Below are positions 17,508 to 25,050 of a stretch of 34,640 nt of DNA, piece by piece. A program made the translations under genes and the position numbers. This DNA is from Deltaproteobacteria bacterium. GTDB lineage: Bacteria; Desulfobacterota; Binatia; UBA9968. Numbering within the stretch: position 1 is the stretch's first letter; the number at the start of each line of letters is the position of its first letter. Below the pieces are notes generated by a model, which did not search any database, had not been told where the DNA came from, and saw only the letters and a list, made by a program, of their open reading frames with translations. Location of the stretch: contig SHYW01000049.1 in assembly GCA_009692615.1 (NCBI GenBank), positions 1 to 34,640 on the forward strand, read 5' to 3'.

Positions 17508-17516
17508 ATTATACCA
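17508..17516 (-). promoter_or_regulatory. Extended -10 promoter of toxin-antitoxin pair 1
   Basis: On the minus strand TGGTATAAT (17516-17508) is a perfect TATAAT preceded by TGG, close to an extended -10. No convincing -35 lies at 16-18 bases. It sits 44 bases before the DUF433 ATG. Confidence 0.5.
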
Positions 17517-17592
17517 CGCAACCTTCGATCCGATAGAGCAATTAGCTGCGATAGGCGGGCTAGGTATTTTTCGCAGTATTAGGTAGCACTGC

Positions 17593-18738
17593 TCACCGAT
17601 ACGCTTCCTCCGGCATATTGAATCCCGCCCCTTCCTTCGCCAACTGCTCTTGAAACATCTTGCGGATGTACGGGTCCTCGTCGCGGTACTCGATGGTGCT
17701 GCCGCCTTCTTTGATGTCGAGGTTCAAGCCGCGCCAATCGACTCCGGGCACGCCCATGACTCGCCGTGGAAAACCGCCGAGAAAAGCGAGCACGCGTAGC
17801 GGTTCCTTCGACGCGCCAAAGTGGCCGTGGAACCAGCCTGAGTCGCCGGGGGCGGCGCTGACGATGCCGCCGTGTTTGTAGTCTTGGCGCTGGACCAAAT
17901 CGCCCTTGCCGTCCTTCCACGGCGTCGTTCCAGCACTGCCTGGCCATGTGATCGTGTAGCCTTTGCCGCCGACGCACAACAACACTGGGCCCGCTTCATG
18001 GTTGTGACAGCGCGAATAGCGGCCTGGCGCGTACTGCGCGATGAATCCCTGAAAACTATTGCCGGACAAGTTCCAAAAAAAAGTTCGATGGCCGACGCCG
18101 CGCTGGCCATCCAATGGCAATTCTACGCGGTCCACGTCCGGGATAATATTTCCGTAGTTACGCGCGCGGCCGTGGCGCGGATCTTTGCCCAGTTCAGATT
18201 GCGCTTTGAAATAATCGGCGCTGCCATCGTAACGATCTTTGAACTGGTACGGATTGTTGAACAGCGAATCTTGGCTGCGGTAAAGGTAAAAAATCGGCGG
18301 CGCATTGGTGACGCCGAGCAGCAACGCCGGGCTGGAAGTGGCGTTGACGATGCGGTGCCAGGTGTTCAGCGGCGGCGAGAATAAACTTCCCTGCTGCCAT
18401 TCGAAGGTTTGCTTCTTACTCGCATCGTCGCTCCAGATCTCCGTCGTGCCGCGTCCCTCAAGCACGTAGAAGATTTCTTCGTACATGTGCTTTTCCGCAG
18501 TGATCACGCCGGCGCTCGGCACTTCGATGACGTACATCCCCTGAAGCCCGCCGCAGCCGTTGAGCTCGATGAACGCACCCTGCGCGCCCATGCGCTTCCA
18601 CGGTGCCAAAGTCAGGTCGCGGATGTCATTAAATCCCACCGTGCCGCGATGGATCGGCAGATTTTGCTCGTCCATGTAAGTTTCATACGGACTCGCCGGC
18701 CGGATCCAGCGTTTGGTACCGACGAAATCTTGCGCCAT
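17593..18738 (-). CDS. Two-domain cupin protein (gentisate/homogentisate dioxygenase-like bicupin)
   Basis: A 381-residue bicupin. Cupin 1 has H84 and E88 in EKHMYEEIFYVLEGRG and a later His at W-H128. Cupin 2 has H245, H247 and E248 in RCHNHEAGPVLLCVGGKGY, with a further His pair in GWFHGHFG (about 304-306). Both sites thus keep metal-binding residues. The layout is like ring-cleaving dioxygenases such as gentisate dioxygenase, but it could also be a non-oxidative cupin. A ribosome site GGAGG lies nine bases before the ATG. It stands alone between two DUF433/DUF5615 pairs and near a Rieske oxygenase, so a role in aromatic breakdown is a reasonable guess, not shown. Confidence 0.75.
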   Translation of the reverse strand: MAQDFVGTKRWIRPASPYETYMDEQNLPIHRGTVGFNDIRDLTLAPWKRMGAQGAFIELNGCGGLQGMYVIEVPSAGVITAEKHMYEEIFYVLEGRGTTEIWSDDASKKQTFEWQQGSLFSPPLNTWHRIVNATSSPALLLGVTNAPPIFYLYRSQDSLFNNPYQFKDRYDGSADYFKAQSELGKDPRHGRARNYGNIIPDVDRVELPLDGQRGVGHRTFFWNLSGNSFQGFIAQYAPGRYSRCHNHEAGPVLLCVGGKGYTITWPGSAGTTPWKDGKGDLVQRQDYKHGGIVSAAPGDSGWFHGHFGASKEPLRVLAFLGGFPRRVMGVPGVDWRGLNLDIKEGGSTIEYRDEDPYIRKMFQEQLAKEGAGFNMPEEAYR

Positions 18739-18937
18739 GTTTCATTGCCTCCGTGAATGTTCAGTTAGTTTTACTCAGAGCCAGCTCAGTGAAAACACGT
18801 GCATAATGCGCAAATCGACAACGCCGGCTGTACAAGACGGATATGCCACCACTGGGCGGTTCCGTGCAAGCGAACAATTGAGCGTCAGAATGAGAGAGAC
18901 AACAGTTAGCGTGAAACGTTACTTCTACGAAAGCAAT

Positions 18938-19291
18938 TTATACCAGCGGAGTAACTGAAGCCCGATCTATTTCTACCAGCGTATGTTGCTCCAAAGCGGT
19001 TTCAATCTCAGACAAATGACGTTCGAAGAGAGCACACAAGTCACTCTTTGACATATTTCCCGTCTTGACCAACAACAGCTTCCATGGCCGACCCAAAAGT
19101 AAATGCGAATAGAAGAAATCCGAATCTTTCGAAATCACGACACGCTGCTCGTCAAGCGAAATCTGAGTGAGGATGTTATCCTTTGTGGCGTTTTTCGCTG
19201 GTAGATCCAGCGTGTGGTTCGCATCGTGGCCGTGGCGCGCCAATACCGCGCAAAGACTCGGCGGCAAGTGCGCATCCACAAAAAACTTCAT
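18938..19291 (-). CDS. DUF5615 PIN-like toxin component (pair 2)
   Basis: A 117-residue DUF5615 protein: MKFFVDAHLPPSLCAVLARHGHDANHT, then NILTQISLDEQRVVISKDSDFFY and LLLVKTGNMSK. Unlike pair 1 it keeps the first acidic residue (Asp6) and the central KDSDF acids, so a PIN-like nuclease site looks complete. Its ATG overlaps the stop of the DUF433 gene by four bases, giving translational coupling. It is clearly diverged from the first DUF5615 protein, so the two pairs are not a recent duplication. Confidence 0.85.
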   Translation of the reverse strand: MKFFVDAHLPPSLCAVLARHGHDANHTLDLPAKNATKDNILTQISLDEQRVVISKDSDFFYSHLLLGRPWKLLLVKTGNMSKSDLCALFERHLSEIETALEQHTLVEIDRASVTPLV

Positions 19292-19527
19292 GTGAGCGGC
19301 AGGTGGATACTCTTCGCGGCTAACATCCGGCGCGCAAACTCATGACAAGCAAGAATATCTTCGCGTTCCAGGTCCGGAAACTCCTTCAGCAAGTCATCGA
19401 TCGTGTCACCGCCGGCGAGATATTCGAGAATCGTCTCAACCGGATAGCGCAAGCCGCGAATACACGGCTTACCATGACAGATCTCCGGATCCACAGTGAT
19501 GCGGGCAAGTAGGTTGTCATTGGACAT
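19288..19527 (-). CDS. DUF433 antitoxin-like protein (pair 2)
   Basis: A 79-residue compact DUF433 protein with the classic opening ITVDPEICHGKPCIRGLRYPVETILEYLAGG followed by DTIDDLLKEFPDLEREDILACHEFA. It lacks the N-terminal extension of the pair 1 protein. No Shine-Dalgarno sequence precedes the ATG, and the likely promoter places the transcript start at or one to two bases before it, so a leaderless message is possible. Confidence 0.86.
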   Translation of the reverse strand: MSNDNLLARITVDPEICHGKPCIRGLRYPVETILEYLAGGDTIDDLLKEFPDLEREDILACHEFARRMLAAKSIHLPLT

Positions 19528-19534
19528 GAAGGGA

Positions 19535-19562
19535 ATTCTACACCGCGGCCCGCAGGTTGCAA
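19535..19562 (-). promoter_or_regulatory. Promoter of toxin-antitoxin pair 2
   Basis: On the minus strand TTGCAA (19562-19557) lies 16 bases before TAGAAT (19540-19535). The -10 ends only seven bases before the DUF433 ATG, which implies a leaderless or near-leaderless transcript. Confidence 0.5.
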
Positions 19563-19660
19563 ACCAGATTCATTAAGGCCTACCGAACTCGGCACAAGCC
19601 CAAATCGCTCCTCAGCCAGGCCTAATGACGCACGCCGCACGGTTGCGACAAAGCGCGCCG

Positions 19661-20062
19661 CTAAATCTTGGCGAAAATATCTTTCTCGACCTGCGAAAGA
19701 CTTTGCGCGATCGCGTGCTGGTCGATGTTCTTCGCAATGTCAGCGTAGCCGGCCTCGGCGACCATCGACGGCAGACGTGTCTTGAGCTGATCGAGCGTCC
19801 AGCGCACCGGATCGGCAATGCCTTCGGCGATCATATCGTGGACCGGACTCTTCGGTGACGCGCCGACATGATAATGCGGCGTCTTGCTGAAGCAGTCGAA
19901 GCGGAGAATTCTGTCGCCCTCTTTTTCACCGGCCACGGTGACATCGAATGTCAGCCCCTCATCGCCGCCAATGCCTTTGCGGTAATCCACCCAAATCCGC
20001 ATCCCCGCCGCTTCGATGACAACCGGATCGCTCTTCTGCCGTAGAGCTTTTTCATTTTCCAT
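19661..20062 (-). CDS. Conserved-looking protein of unknown function
   Basis: A 133-residue soluble protein that I do not recognise with certainty. From the ATG at 20062 (AAGGA nine bases upstream) it opens MENEKALRQKSDPVVIEAAG. A beta-rich part (MRIWVDYRKGIGGDEGLTFDVTV and GDRILRFDCFSKTPHYHVGAS) is followed by a helical C-terminal half (PVRWTLDQLKTRLPSMVAEAGYADIAKNI). The His-Tyr-His string could bind a metal or be a fold signature. It is divergent from the amidohydrolase at 20236 with 173 bases between, so the two may share regulation. Codon use looks like that of its neighbours. Confidence 0.7.
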   Translation of the reverse strand: MENEKALRQKSDPVVIEAAGMRIWVDYRKGIGGDEGLTFDVTVAGEKEGDRILRFDCFSKTPHYHVGASPKSPVHDMIAEGIADPVRWTLDQLKTRLPSMVAEAGYADIAKNIDQHAIAQSLSQVEKDIFAKI

Positions 20063-20183
20063 GGTTCGCATTCCTTCCATGTTTTCAGAATCGACATTCC
20101 GAGCCAGCGCTCCGACACTAACAGCGACCTGGCGATTTGCCAAGAACGTTGAGAGACGGCCCGACAAACCGCTGCCGTTACGC

Positions 20184-20213
20184 TTGAAACCGCTATCGCT
20201 TCAAGTCTAATCT
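20184..20213 (+). promoter_or_regulatory. Promoter with palindromic element before the amidohydrolase
   Basis: TTGAAA (20184-20189) lies 18 bases before TAATCT (20208-20213), 23 bases before the amidohydrolase ATG. CTTGAA at 20183-20188 and TTCAAG at 20200-20205 are perfect inverted half-sites across the -35 and spacer, a good placement for a repressor operator. The regulator is unknown. Confidence 0.45.
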
Positions 20214-20235
20214 GCGAATTACTAGGAGAATAACG

Positions 20236-21135
20236 ATGGCCAAAGCTGGAGAGACAATCTACGAATGGGACAAGCAACCGCGCATGCCGGCTCCACCGCC
20301 GCCGGCGGGGAGCTGCGATTGTCAGTTTCACATCTACGACGATCCCTCCGAGTTTCCGCCGCGGCCGAACCGGCCTTATCCACCGATTGAAAGCGCGACG
20401 TTTAGCGAAGCGCAACGCATGCACAAAGCGATCGGCTTCGCGCGCGGCGTGATCGTCCATAGCGCGATCTACGGCAGCGATCATCGGCTCTTGCTGCACG
20501 AGCTGGAAAACTTGAACGATCCCGACCGCTATCGCGGCATCGGCATTGTCGACGATAAAGTTTCAGACAAGGAACTCGAAAGGTTGCACGCCGCCGGCGT
20601 GCGCGGCGCGCGCTTCAATTTCGTGCGCTTCTTCGCCATGGAGCAGCGTGAGACCGAAGTCCGCCGCTCCATGGCGCGCATTCACGAGCTCGGCTGGCAC
20701 GCGCGGCTGCATGTCAACGGCGAAGACCTGCTGGAGAATTCCGAGCTGCTGCGCTCGTTCAAAGACATCCCGATGGTGATCGACCATTTCGGCCATGTCG
20801 GTTTTGAAGGTGGGATGGACCGGCCGGTGATCCGCTGGGTGCTCGATATGTTGAAGCAAGAAAACTGGTGGATGATGATTTCCAACGGCAACCGCGATTC
20901 AAAGTTCGACGCGGGCTGGGACGACGCGCTACCGTACGGCAAGGCATTTATCGAAGCCGCGCCCGAGCGCACCATCTGGGGCAGCGACTGGCCCCATCCG
21001 CAGTGGACCAAGCGCATGATGAACGATGCCGAAGAAGTAGAGTTGCTCTATCGCTATGTCGACGGCGATGCGGAGTTGCTGCGAAAAATATTAGTAGATA
21101 ATCCGGCGCGGCTGCATGGATTCAACCAACCCTGA
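20236..21135 (+). CDS. Amidohydrolase 2 family (TIM-barrel metal-dependent hydrolase/decarboxylase)
   Basis: A 299-residue enzyme of the amidohydrolase-related PF04909/COG3618 group, which includes lactonases and non-oxidative decarboxylases. Active-site candidates are Asp28 and His32 in CDCQFHIYD, His159 in ARLHVNG, His184 in MVIDHFGH and Asp251 in IWGSDWPHP. The order and spacing are those of the family. A ribosome site AGGAG precedes the ATG. It is followed immediately by a short palindromic repeat. A role in breakdown of aromatic or lactone intermediates is typical for relatives; the substrate here is unknown. Confidence 0.88.
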   Translation: MAKAGETIYEWDKQPRMPAPPPPAGSCDCQFHIYDDPSEFPPRPNRPYPPIESATFSEAQRMHKAIGFARGVIVHSAIYGSDHRLLLHELENLNDPDRYRGIGIVDDKVSDKELERLHAAGVRGARFNFVRFFAMEQRETEVRRSMARIHELGWHARLHVNGEDLLENSELLRSFKDIPMVIDHFGHVGFEGGMDRPVIRWVLDMLKQENWWMMISNGNRDSKFDAGWDDALPYGKAFIEAAPERTIWGSDWPHPQWTKRMMNDAEEVELLYRYVDGDAELLRKILVDNPARLHGFNQP

Positions 21136-21155
21136 GGGCGCGATGAATCGCGCCC
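21136..21155. repeat. Palindromic repeat directly after the amidohydrolase stop
   Basis: GGGCGCGAT (21136-21144) pairs perfectly with ATCGCGCCC (21147-21155), starting one base after the TGA. With CCTACA following, it matches the general form of the dispersed hairpin at 7658-7682. It may end transcription between the two convergent amidohydrolase genes; no T-run follows on the plus strand. Confidence 0.6.
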
Positions 21156-21180
21156 CTACATTCGGAAATCCTCTTGGGAT

Positions 21181-21219
21181 TTTTTGCGTTATTTGCGGCC
21201 AATCCTCCGCTTCCGATTC
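21181..21219. repeat. Dispersed repeat copy A1 (TTTGCGGCCAAT type)
   Basis: This 39-base stretch aligns with 33391-33430 at about 32 positions, including TTTGCGGCCAAT and TCTCCG-like CTCCG blocks. It sits directly at the 3' end of the minus-strand amidohydrolase gene, whose stop is at 21221-21223. Confidence 0.6.
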
Positions 21220-21220
21220 G

Positions 21221-22324
21221 TCAGTTCACCGCCGCATCTAACTTGTAGAACCGCGCCGCGTTGCCGCGCAGCACGGCCTGTTTGGCGGCTTCGCTCATCC
21301 CTTCGCGCTCGCGCAGTTCGTGAATCTCTTTGCCGACGGTGTGAATATTCACTTCGTGGGGAAAGTCCGACGAGAACATGAACGCTTGTTCGCCGGCGAC
21401 TTTGACCGCGTAGGGCAAATCCGACTCGCCGCCTTCGATGCCAACTACCAGGCGCCCCGCCTTGATCAGCCCACGAATGTAATCCGCAATGCTTTGCCCT
21501 TCCGGCAAATGCAGCAGCTCGCCGCGCGGATTGAGCGGAATGCCCGCTTCGTAAGATCGCGAAAGCCGCTCGAATGCCATCAGCAACCACAGCGGGCCGC
21601 CTTCGAGATAAGCCACGCGTAGACCGGCAAAGCGCTCGAATAAATTGTTGAGCAGCATCTCCGACAATGCGATGGCCAGCGACATCGGATGGCCGATGGC
21701 GTTGGCGCCGGTGGAAACGTTCATGGTTTCCATGCCCAAATCCCAATGACCACCGCCATGAACGACGACGGGAATGCCCAAGCGCGCCGCTTCGGCGTAC
21801 ACCGGCCAATAGGGTTTCGCGCCGAGATTCAAATGCACTCCAGTGGCGGGAAATAGCACCGCGGACATGCCCAAGTCTGTATGCGCGTGCTGCAACTCCG
21901 CCAACGCCGCATCGGCATCGTGCATCGGCAAAAGCGCGACGCCTTTGAAACGTTTATCGCGGCGTAGATAAGTTTCGGCCAACCAGTCGTTGTACGCCCG
22001 CGCCGCGCCGCAGGCGTAGTCGCGGTCGACGATGCGGCCGATGCGTTGGCCGGCGGTGGGAAAGAGCACCGTGTAGTCGAAGCCGACTTTATCTAAGAAT
22101 TCGATCCAGCCTTCCGGCCCAGGGTTGACGAAGCGTCCTTCGGCGTTGGTCGCGAAAGCGCCCGGCGGTGTGCGCGTGAGAGAATATTGGATATGGCTGT
22201 TGAGCGGAAACACGCCGCTGCGCAGCTTGCCGCCCGCTGCGGTATAAGGGAAGTGTCGCGCGATGCCGTCGCCGTCTTCAAAAATATGGCCATCGCCATC
22301 GATAATTTTCACTTGCTGAGACAT
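21221..22324 (-). CDS. Amidohydrolase family protein (PF04909-type)
   Basis: A 367-residue metal-dependent hydrolase. It opens with IIDGDGHIFED, where Asp11 and His13 are the expected metal ligands. The barrel continues with GVALLPMHDADAA, IPVVVHGGGHWD (His189), RVAYLEGGPLWLL (Glu241) and MFSSDFPHE near residue 320. These place it with the larger amidohydrolase-2 enzymes related to ACMSD and 2-hydroxy-aromatic decarboxylases. A strong ribosome site GAGGAG precedes the ATG. It is convergent with the amidohydrolase at 20236 and divergent from the gene at 22519. The two PF04909 enzymes are not close relatives of each other. Confidence 0.87.
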   Translation of the reverse strand: MSQQVKIIDGDGHIFEDGDGIARHFPYTAAGGKLRSGVFPLNSHIQYSLTRTPPGAFATNAEGRFVNPGPEGWIEFLDKVGFDYTVLFPTAGQRIGRIVDRDYACGAARAYNDWLAETYLRRDKRFKGVALLPMHDADAALAELQHAHTDLGMSAVLFPATGVHLNLGAKPYWPVYAEAARLGIPVVVHGGGHWDLGMETMNVSTGANAIGHPMSLAIALSEMLLNNLFERFAGLRVAYLEGGPLWLLMAFERLSRSYEAGIPLNPRGELLHLPEGQSIADYIRGLIKAGRLVVGIEGGESDLPYAVKVAGEQAFMFSSDFPHEVNIHTVGKEIHELREREGMSEAAKQAVLRGNAARFYKLDAAVN

Positions 22325-22518
22325 TGAGTGCTCCTCGACCGACTATTTGATTTCATCGTGTCACAAAATTTTGCCGAAGCCTGCGCATCATCTCCGCTTC
22401 AGCCTTTGCCTGATAACACCGAGGGAGAAAGCTTGTCAAATTGACCATGCACAATTTGTTTGCCCGCAACGGACAGAAGCGCTATGTTCCGAGCAAATCG
22501 TATTGAGGAGGATTGACC

Positions 22519-23580
22519 ATGGCCGACGCTAGACCCAACTATTCCACACCGAGCGCGGTTCGCTCGGTGACTTCTTATCCCGCCCGCCGCGGCTTCAAGC
22601 AGGGGCCCGTCGATCCTTCGCTTGATTACGTCATCGGCGTCGATGATTCGATCGACATTCACTGCCACGCCCATGAAGGACAGCAGGATGCCTTCGGCGT
22701 CGCCAAGCTCGCCTCGAAGAGCGGCATGCTGGGGATACTTTACAAGACCATCGTCGGCCGCAAAGATTCGGCGCTAACCGTCGCTGACATCCAAACCGCG
22801 CTTAATTCGTGGTGCGGCGAAAATGGCCACACCCCGGTGCAACTGTGGGCCGGCGCCTCGGTCACTCAAGGTTTTCTTTCTAAGATCGAGCCGGCGTGGT
22901 CGGCGAACAATTTGAAAGCCGGCGTCAAAGGTCTGTGGATGCCCAACAACACTTCGTCGAATACGCTCAACATCGTCGGCGGCAAACCCAGCGCCTGGGA
23001 CAAGAACGCCGATCCGAAAGCGCACACCGAACCATTGTCGTGGGAAGATTCGCTCAAGTACGGCCATTATCAACTAGACGACAAAGGCCGACTGTTGCCG
23101 GCGATCGAAGAGATCTTCCGCATGGCCCATGATTACAACGCCGCGGTGTTCTTCGGCCATCCAACCAAGCCGGAGTTTCGCGCCATGGCGGAATACTGCC
23201 AAAAAATCGGCTTCAAACGCGGCGTCGTCGACCATCCGTTTAGCCCCTTTGTGAGTTTGACCATCGAGGAAATGAAAGAAGCCGCCGACGCGGGTCTATG
23301 GATCAATTTTACTTACGACGAACTGTCGCCGCTGCTCGGCATCGATCCGGGAAATATGTACAAGGCGATCCGCACCGTCGGGGCTGAACACTGCACGCTG
23401 TCATCCGACGCCGGCGAGCCGCTGTTTCCCAATTCGGTGGAATCGCTGCGCCTGCTGCGCGGCCACATGTCGGCGTTCGGCTGCACGGACGATGAAATCT
23501 ACACCATGTGCACGGTCAATCCCGCGTTCATCGTCGGCCTCGAACCGCCGGCCAAGCAGCGAGCGAGCGCTGCACACTAA
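22519..23580 (+). CDS. DUF6282-like, amidohydrolase-related metal-binding protein
   Basis: A 353-residue protein resembling the DUF6282 group of PHP/amidohydrolase-like proteins. The probable metal site is DIHCHAHEG (Asp46, His48, His50). Later candidate ligands are in FFGHPTKPE, GVVDHPFSP and LSSDAGEP. VKGLWMPNNTSSN is also conserved-looking. I use the ATG at 22519, behind GAGGAGG; a TTG six bases earlier is inside the spacer. It is the third metal-hydrolase-type gene in 3.4 kb. The reaction is unknown. It ends in a block of large hairpins. Confidence 0.7.
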   Translation: MADARPNYSTPSAVRSVTSYPARRGFKQGPVDPSLDYVIGVDDSIDIHCHAHEGQQDAFGVAKLASKSGMLGILYKTIVGRKDSALTVADIQTALNSWCGENGHTPVQLWAGASVTQGFLSKIEPAWSANNLKAGVKGLWMPNNTSSNTLNIVGGKPSAWDKNADPKAHTEPLSWEDSLKYGHYQLDDKGRLLPAIEEIFRMAHDYNAAVFFGHPTKPEFRAMAEYCQKIGFKRGVVDHPFSPFVSLTIEEMKEAADAGLWINFTYDELSPLLGIDPGNMYKAIRTVGAEHCTLSSDAGEPLFPNSVESLRLLRGHMSAFGCTDDEIYTMCTVNPAFIVGLEPPAKQRASAAH

Positions 23581-23588
23581 GCGTAACC

Positions 23589-23672
23589 CGTAGGATGCGG
23601 TGAATCCGCGAACCGCATCGTTGCCGCGCAACGTAACAACGATGCGGTTCCCTTCGGTCACCACATCCTACG
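23589..23672. repeat. 84-base dispersed inverted repeat (CGTAGGATG...CATCCTACG)
   Basis: Outer arms CGTAGGATG (23589-23597) and CATCCTACG (23664-23672) continue after one mismatch into GGTGA/TCACC. An inner perfect 13-bp stem joins 23611-23623 to 23637-23649. The whole element folds into a nested hairpin just after the DUF6282-like gene. This type of long palindrome occurs as a non-coding repeat in many genomes. No coding sequence is visible. Confidence 0.7.
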
Positions 23673-23727
23673 AACTCGGATTCGGAAATCCCTCCCGCCA
23701 AGCATGTCCTGAGCTGAGCCGAAGGAA

Positions 23728-23787
23728 CGCAAAGGCGCCAAGCTCGGAATAGATAATTCATTCCTTTCCGAACTTGGCGCCTTTGCG
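23728..23787. repeat. 22-bp stem hairpin between convergent genes
   Basis: CGCAAAGGCGCCAAG (23728-23742) pairs perfectly with CTTGGCGCCTTTGCG (23773-23787); after one mismatch TCGGAA pairs with TTCCGA, leaving a 16-base loop. It sits between the convergent DUF6282-like and chromate-transporter genes and could act as a terminator for both. Its CGCAAAGGCG arm resembles the repeat block at 33431-33470. Just before it, TCCTGAGCTGAGCCGAAGGA (23707-23726) resembles another common short dispersed repeat. Confidence 0.65.
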
Positions 23788-23842
23788 CCTTTGCGAGAGA
23801 TTATCCGAATTTGACTTGTGGTGAACGAAAACAAGTTAACGC

Positions 23843-24370
23843 TCAAACAAACCCTAAAATCCCCGCCAGCGCAGCAGCTCCAAACAGCCAGAGCGGATTC
23901 CACGGCTTGCCGAGCGCCACAACGACGGTGAGCAGCGTGATCGTGTAACCGCGCCAGTCGTGATTCACCGCGCGCATGAGGATCGTCGCGCTAGCGAAAA
24001 CTAATCCGATGGTAATCGGCGTCAGACCGAGGCGAACCGCGCGAAAGATCCGCGCATCGGGATAGCGCTGCTTTAGATGGCCGACGAGCATCGTCAGCGT
24101 CGTCGCCGGCACGAGCAGTGGAATCGTCGTCGCGGCGACGCCCTTCCATCCCGCGAGATACCAGCCGATCAGCGTGACGTACATGACGTTGGGACCAGGC
24201 GCCACCTGGGCCAATGTATAAATCTCGGCGAACTGCCGGTCGGTCAGCAAGTGATGGACTTCAACTAAATAGCGATGAATGTCCGGCAAGATCGTCGACG
24301 GACCGCCGACGGCGACGAACCAGAGCGCGACGAAATGGAAAAACATCGCCGTAAGATCCACGCGTTCCAT
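23843..24370 (-). CDS. chrA: Chromate transporter half-size subunit (second of pair)
   Basis: A 175-residue half-size CHR-family membrane protein. Seen are FVAVGGPSTILPDIHRYLV (about 19-37), QFAEIYTLAQVAPGPNVMYV (46-65) with the diagnostic APGPN, and several hydrophobic helices to GILGFV. The ATG shares its first base with the stop of the first subunit (TGATG), so the genes are translationally coupled. Two half-size subunits form the equivalent of one full ChrA. The family exports chromate or related oxyanions, but many members are unproven. Confidence 0.85.
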   Translation of the reverse strand: MERVDLTAMFFHFVALWFVAVGGPSTILPDIHRYLVEVHHLLTDRQFAEIYTLAQVAPGPNVMYVTLIGWYLAGWKGVAATTIPLLVPATTLTMLVGHLKQRYPDARIFRAVRLGLTPITIGLVFASATILMRAVNHDWRGYTITLLTVVVALGKPWNPLWLFGAAALAGILGFV

Positions 24371-24924
24371 CAAGACTGCTCTTTCCACGCCGCGAATACC
24401 GCCCATGGCGCCAGCGCGCCGACGACCCACAAGAGCGGCCAACGCATAACGCCGACACCGACAAACGCCAACGCGCCGAACAACCACGACTGCCAACGGC
24501 GCGGCAACGCCGTCGCCAACTTGATCACGGTTGCCATAAGCAATCCGGCCGCGACGCTCGACATGCCGGCGAGCGCTTGCTGCACTTGCAGCAACGCGCC
24601 GAAATGTTGATACAGCACGCCCATGCCGACCACCACGAGACAGGGCCAACCCAGGAAGCCGGCAACCGAAGCCGCAGCGCCACTCCAACCGGCGAAGCGA
24701 TGGCCGACCATGACTGTTAAATTGAGAACGTTGGGTCCCGGCAACAATTGTCCGAGCGACAACGCCTCGACAAATTCCCGTTCGCTGAGCCAACCCTGTT
24801 TCTCCACCAGCTGGCGCCGCGTCCAGAAAATCGCGCCGCCAAAACTCGACAAGCTGATGCGGGAAAAAGCTAAAAACAGCGCCAACGGAGTAACGCGCGG
24901 GTTTTGCGATTCGGTTTGTTGCAT
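24370..24924 (-). CDS. chrA: Chromate transporter half-size subunit (first of pair)
   Basis: A 184-residue half-size CHR protein starting at the ATG at 24924 (weak ribosome site). It has ISLSSFGGAIFWTRRQLVEK (about 23-42), FVEALSLGQLLPGPNVLNLT (51-70) with LPGPN, and about five membrane helices. The longer open frame upstream of 24924 is not supported. The two CHR halves here are different sequences, as in heterodimeric ChrA systems. It is divergent from the peroxidase gene at 25051, with 126 bases between. Confidence 0.85.
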   Translation of the reverse strand: MQQTESQNPRVTPLALFLAFSRISLSSFGGAIFWTRRQLVEKQGWLSEREFVEALSLGQLLPGPNVLNLTVMVGHRFAGWSGAAASVAGFLGWPCLVVVGMGVLYQHFGALLQVQQALAGMSSVAAGLLMATVIKLATALPRRWQSWLFGALAFVGVGVMRWPLLWVVGALAPWAVFAAWKEQS

Positions 24925-25050
24925 GTCTTTCGAGCAGTAACACAGAACCGCATTGCGATGCACTTGGCGACCGCGATGACGTTGGCCATGCGGCAATCCT
25001 CGCGCTGGGCGAGTTAATTATGATAGAGAAAGCAGTCAAAGGAGAAAGCA

